Origin: Pseudonocardia sediminis
GTDB taxonomy: Bacteria > Actinomycetota > Actinomycetes > Mycobacteriales > Pseudonocardiaceae
Assembly (NCBI RefSeq): GCF_004217185.1
Contig: NZ_SHKL01000001.1
Coordinates: 2,440,001 to 2,504,000, forward strand
DNA length: 64,000 bases
Direction of reading: 5' to 3'
Of the stretch, positions 44,150-51,784 are shown in pieces. The translations under genes and the position numbers were made by a program. Position 1 is the first letter of the stretch. Every line of letters begins with the position of its first letter. Under the pieces are notes generated by a model. That model did no database searches, had not been told where the DNA came from, and saw nothing but the letters and a program-made list of their open reading frames with translations.

Positions 44150-44251
44150 GACGTCGCGCACCATTCCCCGCCCATTCAGGAATGGTGAAACACCTGTTGC
44201 AGTACAACCGGAACCGGCTGCCCCATAACGGGAGCAGATGACCACGAATGG

Positions 44252-44372
44252 CGGTCGCCCGGCCGCTCGCGTTTTTGCAAGGATCCCTCATCCGCAGCCG
44301 CCGGAAACAGTTCGGCTCCGGGGTGCCAGTTCCGTACACACACCGATGCACGGGCCGGGGTCAGGGCGACCG
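44252..44372 (+). promoter_or_regulatory. Candidate structured leader RNA upstream of the exchanger gene
   Basis: A 9-bp perfect helix closes the region: CGGTCGCCC (44252-44260) with GGGCGACCG (44364-44372). Inside are GGCC/GGCC, a hairpin CCGGA...TCCGG near 44305-44325, and GTGC...GCAC near 44324-44352. It ends 29 bases before the exchanger ATG. It matches none of the riboswitch classes I can recall. It might be a regulatory RNA or merely chance pairing in GC-rich DNA. Confidence 0.45.
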
Positions 44373-44401
44373 ACGGCCGGTTCGAGGGGGAATCACCGTC
44401 G

Positions 44402-45622
44402 ATGACGCCCATCATCTCCATCATCGTCTTCGCCGCGGGAGCGGCGGTGCTGATCTACAGCGCCGAGAAGCTGATCACGTACCTGGTGGGTGCCGCGCGC
44501 GGCCTGGCCATCTCGTTGTTCCTGCTCGCGATCCTGTTCACCGGGATCGAGTTCGACGACCTGGTGTTCGGCGTGGTGCTGAACCTGGAGGGTCTCGAGG
44601 ACGTCGCGCTGGGCGTCATCTTCGGCACCGTCATCTCCATGACCGGCCTCGTCCTGGCGCTGGCCGCGCTGTTCGCGCCCTGCCGGGTGGAGATCCCGAA
44701 GGACTACATCGCGATTTTCGCGCTCGCCCCGCTCATCCTGGTCGCGCTCGCGCTGACCGGGGAACTGGGAGTGGTCTCCGGAATCGTGCTGGTTCTGTTG
44801 TTCGTGGCGTTCGTCGGCTACATCGGTTATCGCGAGTCGCGGCGCGCGGTGCCGACCTTCCGCAGCTCCGAGGTGCTCGAGAACATGGACAGCCGTGAGC
44901 TGGCCTCGGTCACCGGTGGCGGCGGCGGCGGAACCGGAGGCGGGTCGGGCGGCGGCGCCGGTGAGCTCTACGAGACCGGCAGCCTGGCCGTGTCGAAGTC
45001 GAACCAGCGCAGCGGCTCGGTGCTGATGGGGCTCGCGGTGCTCGCCCTGGTCGGCCTCGTCGTCGGCGCCTACGCGATGTCCGAGGGCACCGAGGGCATC
45101 CTGGAGAACTTCGCCATCAGCGGCACCGTGTTCGGCGCGACGATCGCGACGGTGGTCCTCTCGCTGGAGGACATCTTCCTGACCGTGGAGCCGTTCCGTA
45201 AGGGCGCACCCGCGATCGGTGTCGGCAACGTCATCGGCAGCGTCGTGTTCTCGGTGACCGCGAAGCTCGGTGTCATCGCCCTGGTCGGTGGCTCGATCCT
45301 GATCACCTCGGACGTCTTCACCTGGCACCTGCCGGCCCTGGTGGTGATCAACGGGTTCGCCGCCTACGCGTTGTTCACCGGACACCTGCGGCGCTGGCAC
45401 GGTGCCACGCTGCTGGTGGGTTACATCGCCTACTGGGTGATCAGCTTCTCGGTGTTCGGCCTCGTGCCGATCGACGACGCACCGGAGGGCGAGGAGAGCG
45501 GGTCGGAGACCGGCATCGAGGCCCCGGCCGTCCCGGGTGCCCCCGCCGCCGACGACGACGCCCCCGCCGCCGGCACCCCGGCCGTCCCCGCCGCACCGGG
45601 AGCACCGGCCGACGACGACTAG
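44402..45622 (+). CDS. Divergent sodium/calcium exchanger-family membrane protein
   Basis: A 406-residue protein with two five-helix halves joined by a Gly-rich cytosolic loop (about residues 165-195), the CaCA superfamily plan. The alpha-1 repeat reads TGIEFDDLVFGVVLNLEG (about 47-64) and alpha-2 reads VVLSLEDI ... VGNVIGSVVFS (about 251-285). GNVIGS is canonical, but the usual GTSLPE ion-ligand motifs are replaced by IEFDD and SLEDI. The C-terminal tail is acidic and Pro/Ala-rich. ATG is preceded by gaggggg. The transported ion may not be calcium. Confidence 0.85.
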   Translation: MTPIISIIVFAAGAAVLIYSAEKLITYLVGAARGLAISLFLLAILFTGIEFDDLVFGVVLNLEGLEDVALGVIFGTVISMTGLVLALAALFAPCRVEIPKDYIAIFALAPLILVALALTGELGVVSGIVLVLLFVAFVGYIGYRESRRAVPTFRSSEVLENMDSRELASVTGGGGGGTGGGSGGGAGELYETGSLAVSKSNQRSGSVLMGLAVLALVGLVVGAYAMSEGTEGILENFAISGTVFGATIATVVLSLEDIFLTVEPFRKGAPAIGVGNVIGSVVFSVTAKLGVIALVGGSILITSDVFTWHLPALVVINGFAAYALFTGHLRRWHGATLLVGYIAYWVISFSVFGLVPIDDAPEGEESGSETGIEAPAVPGAPAADDDAPAAGTPAVPAAPGAPADDD

Positions 45623-45671
45623 ACCCGAGGCACTTCTCCGGGCCCGCTCCGACCGGGCCCGGAGAAGCGTG

Positions 45672-46778
45672 TCAGGAGCGGTGCGGCCGGGGGACGAGCA
45701 GCTCGTCCGCCGGCCGGCCCGTCTCGTTGGCCCCGCGGACGGCGTCGGTCACCAGCTCGTGGTCGGGCGAGAGGTGGCAGACCGGGTCGGTCCGCGCCGG
45801 GTCCCCGGTGAGCTGGAACGCCTGGCAGCGGCAGCCGCCGAAGTCGATCTCGCGGCGGTCGCAGCTGCGGCAGGGGTCCTGCATCCAGTCCGTGCCGCGG
45901 AACGCGGTGAACATCGGCGAGGACTGCCAGATCGTCTCCAGCGAGTCCTCCCGCACGCTCGCCCGCGGCAGCGGCAGGGTCTGCGCCGCGGGACAGGGCA
46001 GTGCGTCGCCGTTGGGGGCGACGGTGAGCTGGCGCGCGGCCCACCCGCCCATGCAGGGCTTGGGGTAGTCGCTGTAGTAGTCGGGCAGGACGTGCAGGAT
46101 CTCCATCCGGCCCTTCAGCCGCTCCCGCGCGGCGCGGACGACGTCCTCGGCCCCGGCGAGCTGCTCGCGGCTCGGCAGCAGCGCGGCGCGGTTGCGCCAC
46201 GCCCAGCCGTAGTACTGGGTGTTGGCCAGCTCGACCCGGTCCGCGTCGAGCTCCTCGACCAGCGCGATGATCTCGGCGACGCGGTCGATGTTCTGCCGGT
46301 GCAGCACCACGTTGACCGTCAGCGGCCAGCCCAGGTCCTTCACCACGGCGGCCGCCTTGAGCTTGCGCTCGAACGACGGGATGCCGGCGATCCGGTCCGA
46401 CGTCGACGGCTCGTCGGCCTGCACGCTGACCTGGACGTGGTCGAGCCCGGCCTCGCGCAGGAGCTCCGCGCGGCTGGGCGAGAAGCCGATCGCGCTCGTC
46501 ACCAGGTTCGTGTACATCCCCAGGTCGGCGGCGGTGCGCACGAGGTCGGTGAGGTCGCGGCGCAGCAGCGGCTCACCGCCGGAGAGGTGGCACTGCAGGA
46601 CGCCCATCTCGGCGGCCTCGGTGAACACGCGCTGCCACTCCGCGGTGGTCATCTCGTCGTCGTAGGCCGCGAGCTCCAGCGGGTTGGAGCAGTAGGCGCA
46701 CGCCAGCGGGCACCGGTAGGTGAGCTCGGCGAGCAACCCGAAGGGCTGGTCGACCCTGTTCTTGCTGTCACTGTCCAT
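45672..46778 (-). CDS. pqqE: PQQ biosynthesis radical SAM enzyme PqqE
   Basis: Links the Glu and Tyr side chains of PqqA, with PqqD as chaperone, the first step of PQQ synthesis. The radical SAM cluster is CPLACAYC (Cys23, Cys27, Cys30) and the SAM site GGEPLLR. The C-terminal SPASM cysteines are in PCMGGW, LPCPAAQ, CRSCDRRE and FGGCRCQAF. ATG at 46778 (MDSDSKNRV) is preferred over one 15 bases upstream. It overlaps pqqD by 11 bases. Length (368 aa) is normal for PqqE. Confidence 0.96.
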   Translation of the reverse strand: MDSDSKNRVDQPFGLLAELTYRCPLACAYCSNPLELAAYDDEMTTAEWQRVFTEAAEMGVLQCHLSGGEPLLRRDLTDLVRTAADLGMYTNLVTSAIGFSPSRAELLREAGLDHVQVSVQADEPSTSDRIAGIPSFERKLKAAAVVKDLGWPLTVNVVLHRQNIDRVAEIIALVEELDADRVELANTQYYGWAWRNRAALLPSREQLAGAEDVVRAARERLKGRMEILHVLPDYYSDYPKPCMGGWAARQLTVAPNGDALPCPAAQTLPLPRASVREDSLETIWQSSPMFTAFRGTDWMQDPCRSCDRREIDFGGCRCQAFQLTGDPARTDPVCHLSPDHELVTDAVRGANETGRPADELLVPRPHRS

Positions 46779-47121
46779 GATCGATCTCCACACAGTGGCG
46801 GACGACGAGACGCGCCAAGAAGGCCGTCACCTCGTCGTCGACCACGCGGTCGTAGCGCGCCTGCAGCTTCGCGGCGACGTCGGACACCGTCCGGACGCCG
46901 TCGCAGAGCCCGAGGATGTCCGCACCGGTCGGGTTGAGCACGATCACCGACTCGGGCCCGAGCAGCACGTGTCGCTCCCGGGTCCGGTCGAACCTCATCC
47001 GGACGTGCCGCGACAGCGACGGGCGCCCGGCCGGCGGGACGGCCGGCAGCCCCGCCGTGGACGGGGCCGGAGCCGGGGCGGGTGACGGAGCCGGTGCGGG
47101 GGAGGCCGCGTCACTCGGCAC
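46768..47121 (-). CDS. pqqD: PqqA-binding chaperone PqqD
   Basis: A 117-residue peptide chaperone that presents PqqA to PqqE. The RiPP-recognition fold spans about residues 36-115 (LLGPESVIVLNPTGADILGLCDG, VSDVAAKLQARY). The first 35 residues are a Pro/Ala/Ser linker absent from short PqqD proteins. The GTG lies inside the end of pqqC (11-base overlap) and the gene overlaps pqqE, so translation of the three is coupled. PqqD is separate here, not fused to PqqC as in some methylotrophs. Confidence 0.93.
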   Translation of the reverse strand: MPSDAASPAPAPSPAPAPAPSTAGLPAVPPAGRPSLSRHVRMRFDRTRERHVLLGPESVIVLNPTGADILGLCDGVRTVSDVAAKLQARYDRVVDDEVTAFLARLVVRHCVEIDHGQ

Positions 47122-47851
47122 GGGGCTCGTCCGGGTAGGCCTTCTCGATCGCGTCCATCATCGACCACAGCACGTCGCACTTGAACGACAGCGCGTTGAC
47201 CGCGGCGTCGCCGTCCTGCGGGGTCCGGTAGTACTGCATGACGACCTCGAGCGCGTGCTCGGAGTCCCGCGGCGCCTGGAAGAGGCGGTTGCGGAAGTAG
47301 GTCAGCCCGTCCGAATCGATCCAGGTGTAGTACCGCTCGAACGCCGAGAGCCGCTCGGCCATCAGGTCGGGGGCGAACAGCTCGGTCAGCGAGGACGCGA
47401 CCGCCTCCACCCAGGGCCGGGTCTTCGCGAACGTCACGTAGGCGTCGACGGCGAAGCGCACGCCCGGAGCGAGGTGCCGGTGGTCCTCGATCTCCTCCCG
47501 GCTGAGCCCGCAGGCCTCACCCAGACGCAGCCACGCCTCGATGCCGCCCTCGCCGGGGGCGTCGCCGTCGTGGTCGGTGATGCGGCGGATCCAGCGCCGG
47601 CGCACCACCGGGTCGGGACAGTTGGCCAGGATCGCCCCGTCCTTGCGCGGGATCATCTCCTGGTAGTAGTACCGGTTCGCCACCCAGCCGCGGATCTGGT
47701 CCGGGCTCAGCACGCCCTCGTTCATCCGCACGTGGAACGGGTGTGCGCTGTGGTAGCTCTGCGAGTGCGCGCGCAGCCGCTCGATCAGGCCCTCGAGCTC
47801 GGCCGTGTCCGCCGGTCCGGTCTGCGTAGCGGGATTCACCGTCGTCGTCAT
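47111..47851 (-). CDS. pqqC: Pyrroloquinoline-quinone synthase PqqC
   Basis: Cofactor-free oxidase that performs the final ring closure and eight-electron oxidation to PQQ. The 246-residue all-helical protein has family residues in HPFHVRMNEGVLSPDQIRGW (active-site His/Arg), NRYYYQEMIPRKD, and HRHLAPGVRFAVDAYV. The ATG at 47851 gives MTTTVNPA. It follows pqqB by 5 bases. Confidence 0.96.
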   Translation of the reverse strand: MTTTVNPATQTGPADTAELEGLIERLRAHSQSYHSAHPFHVRMNEGVLSPDQIRGWVANRYYYQEMIPRKDGAILANCPDPVVRRRWIRRITDHDGDAPGEGGIEAWLRLGEACGLSREEIEDHRHLAPGVRFAVDAYVTFAKTRPWVEAVASSLTELFAPDLMAERLSAFERYYTWIDSDGLTYFRNRLFQAPRDSEHALEVVMQYYRTPQDGDAAVNALSFKCDVLWSMMDAIEKAYPDEPRAE

Positions 47852-47856
47852 CGTTT

Positions 47857-48747
47857 TCAGACCTCCACTTCGAGACCGTCGTGAGCCACGTCCATCCCAC
47901 TCTCCTCGACCTCGCGCCGTTCCGGCGAGTCCTCGAGCAGGATCGGGTTGGTGTTGTTGATGTGGATGTAGATCTTGCGTGCGATCGGCAGCCGGGACAG
48001 CTGCTCCAGGCTGCCGCCGGGACCGCCGAGCGAGAGGTGCCCCATGTCGTGGGCGGTCTTCTGGGCCAGGCCGAGGCGGATCATCTCGTCGTCGCGCCAG
48101 CACGTGCCGTCGATGAACAGGCAGTCGATGCCCTCGAGCTCGTCGAGCACGGCCGGCGTGAGCTCCTGGACGCCGGGCAGGTAGACCGCCACGGTGCCGG
48201 TGGTCTCGTCGGTGAGCCGGTAGCCCACCACCCGTCCCGTGTCGGTCCCGGTGCCGAACCGGTCGTGCTTCGCCGTCGGGACGTCGAAGGCCCGGTAGGT
48301 GATCCCGCCCAGCGAGGCGTCCCGCCCCGGGACGACGGGCGTCCACTCGACGGGGCAGTAGCGCTCCAGCGTGGTCAGCACGCCGGTGCCCGAGCGCATG
48401 GTCGCGTGCGTGGCCTCGGTGGCGTGCAACGAGATCCCGCGACCCTCGCGGAGCAGGAGCAGCCCCAGCGTGTGGTCGATCTCGGCGTCGGAGAGCAGCA
48501 CCGCCTGCAGCGGCGTGACCCGGTCGTCGCCGGGATGCAGGCCCGGGAAGGCCTCGAACTGCGCCCGGATGTCGGGTGAGGCGTTGAACAGGAACCACTT
48601 CTCGTGGTCCGGGCTCACCGCGATGGAGGACTGTGTGCGTGCCCGCGCCGGCCGCGTGCCCTCACGGACCGCACGGCACGTCGGGCAACTGCAGTTCCAC
48701 TGCGGGTACCCACCTCCGGCCGCCGAACCCAGTACCCGCAGCCACAT
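47857..48747 (-). CDS. pqqB: PQQ biosynthesis protein PqqB (metallo-beta-lactamase fold)
   Basis: A 296-residue metallohydrolase-fold oxygenase that hydroxylates the Tyr ring of the Glu-Tyr dipeptide. The start MWLRVLGSAAGGGYPQW with WNCSCPTCR and its CxCxxC-type structural zinc site is diagnostic. The metal-site region is LLSDAEIDHTLGLL. The ATG at 48747 is preferred over an upstream frame extension. A hairpin separates it from pqqA. Confidence 0.96.
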   Translation of the reverse strand: MWLRVLGSAAGGGYPQWNCSCPTCRAVREGTRPARARTQSSIAVSPDHEKWFLFNASPDIRAQFEAFPGLHPGDDRVTPLQAVLLSDAEIDHTLGLLLLREGRGISLHATEATHATMRSGTGVLTTLERYCPVEWTPVVPGRDASLGGITYRAFDVPTAKHDRFGTGTDTGRVVGYRLTDETTGTVAVYLPGVQELTPAVLDELEGIDCLFIDGTCWRDDEMIRLGLAQKTAHDMGHLSLGGPGGSLEQLSRLPIARKIYIHINNTNPILLEDSPERREVEESGMDVAHDGLEVEV

Positions 48748-48798
48748 ACGTCGTTCCCCGTTCGTCGTGCCCGGCCCCGACGGTGGGGCCGGACGTGC

Positions 48799-48833
48799 GG
48801 AGGGGCGCCGGAACGTTGTCCCGGCGCCCCTCC
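48799..48833 (-). terminator. Hairpin between pqqA and pqqB
   Basis: Perfect 13-bp stem (48799-48811 / 48821-48833), 9-base loop, 50 bases beyond the pqqA stop. It probably attenuates or stabilises so that the PqqA peptide is made in excess over PqqB-E. Confidence 0.75.
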
Positions 48834-48882
48834 CTTTCACATCGACGCAGGCGGTTCTACCGCTGCGCTTCCCTCACAGGCC

Positions 48883-48975
48883 TCAGGCCTCCGAGCGAGC
48901 GATGTACATCGTCACCTCGGGTGCACACCCGACCTCTTCGAAGTCCGGGGTCTCCCATACGACGAGAGTCTCCAT
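48883..48975 (-). CDS. pqqA: PQQ precursor peptide PqqA
   Basis: A 30-residue ribosomal peptide substrate for PQQ. It begins METLVVWETPDF and contains the conserved E-V-T-M-Y pair, Glu20 and Tyr24, whose side chains form the backbone of PQQ. It ends IARSEA. A strong aaggagg ribosome binding site lies 9 bases upstream of the ATG. It is too short for usual gene finders. It lies between the dehydrogenase gene and pqqB. The Trp-Glu-Thr-Pro context before the pair is typical of PqqA. Confidence 0.95.
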   Translation of the reverse strand: METLVVWETPDFEEVGCAPEVTMYIARSEA

Positions 48976-49026
48976 GTGCTGCCACCTCCTTCCGTGCGTC
49001 GTGCCTTATTGGATTGTGCCCCAGGG

Positions 49027-50715
49027 CTAGTCCTCGGGCAGCGCGAAGGCGAACAGTGCGTCGCCCGCCGCTGCTCCGAGGAGCCCCGGGAGGAATCCCT
49101 CGATCCAGCCACCCCACCCGGTCGGGACGGCGATGTACTGCCGGCCGTCGACCTCGTAGGTGCTGGGGCTCGAGTGGTGTCCGCTGCCGCACTGGAAGGA
49201 CCAGAGCTTCTCGCCGGTCTCCTCGTCGAGTGCGACGAACTCACCGGTCGGCGTGCCCTGGAACACGAGCCCGCCGGCGGTGGACAGCGTCGAGGCGCAC
49301 ATCGGGTACTCGTTGCGCCAGCGCCACTTCTCCTCGCCGGTCAGCGGGTCGACCGCGGCCACGAAGCCGTAGAAGTCCTCGATGTCCACGGCGACGCCCG
49401 CGCCCCAGTAGGGGATGGACTCCTTGAACTCGCGACGACGACGGGTGGCCGTGGCCCCGACCTCCTGGACCGGGATGTACATCAGGCCGGTCTTGCGGGA
49501 GTAGGCCATGTGGGTCCACTCCTTGCCCCCGGCCGGACCCGGCCAGAAGTGCACCGGGACGCCCTCCTCGTCGGGGTAGACCTTGGGCGTGACCTTACCC
49601 TCGGGCGTGATCTCACCCCAGGTGATCCGGTCGACGAACGGGAAGACCTTGACGAGCTCGCCGGTGGCCGCGTCGAGGGTGAAGAAGTAGCCGTTCTTGT
49701 CCGCGTGCGAGACGTACTTGCGGCCGTCCTTCTCGAAGACGATGTTCTCCATCGTCGAGTCGTAGTCCCACAGGTCGTGCGGCGTGAACTGGTAGTGCCA
49801 CCGGATCTCACCGGTGTTCACGTCGATCGCGACGACGCTGTCGGTGTAGAGGTTGTCGCCCGGGCGGACGTCGCCGTCGAAGTCGGGCGCCGGGTTGCCG
49901 GTGCCTTGGAACAGCAGCTCGAGCTCCGGGTCGTAGGTCGGGGTGACCCAGCAGTTCGCCCCGCCGCGCTGCCAGGCCTCCTGGGCGTCGTCGCCCCAGG
50001 TCTCCGAGCCGGGCTCGCCGGGCTTCGGGACCGTGTAGCGGCGCCAGCGGCGCTCACCGGTCTGCGCGTCGAACGCGTCGATGTGCCCGCGGAGACCGAA
50101 CTCGCCACCCGCGCTGCCGCAGATGACCATGTCCTTCACGACCAGCGGAGCGACCGAGCCGCTCTCCCCGGCGCGCACGTCACCGTTGACGGTGTCCCAC
50201 ACCTTCTCGCCGGTCGTCGCGTCGAGCGCGATGAGGTGGGCGTTGAGCGTGTACATGTAGACCTTGCCGTGGCCCACGGCCAGGCCCCGGTTGACGTTGC
50301 CGCAGCACAGCGAGACGTCGTAGGGGGAGGCGTGCTTGTAGCGCCAGAGCTCCTCGCCGGTCTTGGCGTCGATCGCCCAGGCACGGCCGTCCGGGCCGGA
50401 GACGTACATGACGCCCTCGACGACCAGCGGCGACGCCTCGAACGAGTAGGTCGACGCACCGGACTGCATGCCCACCGCACCGGCTTGGAAGACCCACGCG
50501 GGGGACAGCCGGCGGACGGTGTCCTTGTTGATCTGGGTCAGCTCGCTGTGACGCTGCCCGTCGTAGGTGCCGTAGTAGGTGAGCCAGTTCGCGGGCTCCG
50601 AGCGGGCGTTCTGGATGCGCTCGTAGTCTACGTTCCCGGTGGCGGGGGCGCTTCCCTTGACGGCGCTGAGCTGTGCGTGCGGGATCGCTTCGCCCGCATC
50701 GACGTAGTCGGTCAT
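49027..50715 (-). CDS. PQQ-dependent alcohol dehydrogenase, Asp-x-Asp (lanthanide-type) active site
   Basis: An eight-bladed propeller quinoprotein of 562 residues oxidising a primary alcohol. Tryptophan-docking repeats (IDAKTGEELWRY, LDEETGEKLWSF) are clear. The vicinal disulfide pair is Cys137-Cys138 (SLCCGNVNRG). The catalytic Asp317 in HDLWDYDS is followed two residues later by Asp319, the extra lanthanide ligand of XoxF/ExaF/PedH-type enzymes. The N-terminus MTDYVDAGEAIPHAQ has no signal peptide, and the ATG with aaggag is unambiguous. No heme c domain. Gene order puts cupredoxin-like upstream and pqqA downstream in one operon. Substrate unknown. Confidence 0.93.
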   Translation of the reverse strand: MTDYVDAGEAIPHAQLSAVKGSAPATGNVDYERIQNARSEPANWLTYYGTYDGQRHSELTQINKDTVRRLSPAWVFQAGAVGMQSGASTYSFEASPLVVEGVMYVSGPDGRAWAIDAKTGEELWRYKHASPYDVSLCCGNVNRGLAVGHGKVYMYTLNAHLIALDATTGEKVWDTVNGDVRAGESGSVAPLVVKDMVICGSAGGEFGLRGHIDAFDAQTGERRWRRYTVPKPGEPGSETWGDDAQEAWQRGGANCWVTPTYDPELELLFQGTGNPAPDFDGDVRPGDNLYTDSVVAIDVNTGEIRWHYQFTPHDLWDYDSTMENIVFEKDGRKYVSHADKNGYFFTLDAATGELVKVFPFVDRITWGEITPEGKVTPKVYPDEEGVPVHFWPGPAGGKEWTHMAYSRKTGLMYIPVQEVGATATRRRREFKESIPYWGAGVAVDIEDFYGFVAAVDPLTGEEKWRWRNEYPMCASTLSTAGGLVFQGTPTGEFVALDEETGEKLWSFQCGSGHHSSPSTYEVDGRQYIAVPTGWGGWIEGFLPGLLGAAAGDALFAFALPED

Positions 50716-50743
50716 TCTGCGTCTCCTTGGCTGTACGGGTCGA

Positions 50744-51208
50744 TCACGGACGGGGTTGCGGCGGACGGTCCTGCTTGGCGTGGTCGGGGACCTCCCCGCC
50801 CATCACCAGCGCTCCGGTCAGGCCGCGGCCCTCGTCGTTGCCACTGGCCGAGCTGTAGTAGTACGTGCCCGGGCCGTCCAGGTGGATCTTCGCCGTGCCC
50901 TTCGAGTGGTTGACCAGCCAGATGAACTTCGAGTCACCGTTGCTGGGGATCACTGCGCAGTGGGTGTTCTTGTCGTCGTTGTAGAACGTCAGCTCGATGT
51001 CGCCGCCGTGGGGGAAGATGATGATCCCCGGCTCGTAGCGCAGCTCGTCCTCGGGAATCCGGATCTCGGCGCGCATGACGCCGTCGGATCCCTCCTCGGC
51101 GTAGCCGACGTTGCCCGTACCGAGCAGTCGGCCGAGCGCGATCTTGTTCTGCCCGTCCAGGCCGGCGTCGGCCAGCTCGGCCGCCCGATCGCCTGAAGTA
51201 GTCGTCAT
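50744..51208 (-). CDS. Cupredoxin-fold protein lacking the canonical copper loop
   Basis: A 154-residue protein, 28 bases upstream of the dehydrogenase gene and likely its electron acceptor or partner. Strands PGIIIFPHGGDIELTFYND and NTHCAVIPSNGD resemble a cupredoxin, with the first His ligand position at NTHCAV. The usual C-terminal Cys-x-His-x-Met loop is missing: it reads YYYSSASGNDEGRGLTGALVM, so Cys is Ser and the His is absent. No signal peptide. ATG at 51208 (MTTTSGDRAAE). Confidence 0.8.
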   Translation of the reverse strand: MTTTSGDRAAELADAGLDGQNKIALGRLLGTGNVGYAEEGSDGVMRAEIRIPEDELRYEPGIIIFPHGGDIELTFYNDDKNTHCAVIPSNGDSKFIWLVNHSKGTAKIHLDGPGTYYYSSASGNDEGRGLTGALVMGGEVPDHAKQDRPPQPRP

Positions 51209-51784
51209 TGACCCGTCCTCCCGAAACATGTGTTGCGGCCGGAGTGCGTGATGACCTTCACACCGTCCCGGGGCGATCGTCAACCCCGTCCGGTGTGTCA
51301 ATTCGAGAAGTGGATCAGAGATCTCGACACCCGCACCCAATGACGGTTGTCAAGGGGGCTCGTCGCACTTCTCCGCGGTCCTGACCGACCGGACAGGGCG
51401 CCCCGTACCGGGCCTGCGAACGGTATGGACGGCCGCTGCCTGGGGATCTCGGCGCGGACCGGGCCGGCCGGGGCGCGGTCCCGGACCGTCCGGACGGACC
51501 GGTCGTCCGGCGCGCAGGGGCGCGGGCGACGATCGATCGACGCCGGCGAAAGAAATGATCACGGCGCGGTCCTCGGTGTCCACCGGCCGCGCGGATCGCA
51601 TTCGACCGCACCATTGCCGGCCACCGATCCGATCACGATGCCGCATTCCTCGAGACCATTCGTCGCGGCATTCGCGACCGGGGTGGGGGCAGGATTCCGC
51701 AACCGCGGTCCACGACGGGTGCGGGCGCCGTCACGTGCGGTGACCACCGTCCTGCGTCCGGATCGGACGCAACACGTGTTTCGC
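51209..51784. promoter_or_regulatory. 576-bp intergenic region upstream of the cupredoxin/PQQ operon
   Basis: No supported gene. It should contain the PQQ operon promoter. A stem CACACCG (51259-51265) / CGGTGTG (51291-51297), backed by GGGG/CCCC, lies about 50-90 bases upstream of the cupredoxin start. AT-richer patches occur near 51555-51565. The remainder is GC-rich with short open frames that look like noise. Confidence 0.5.
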
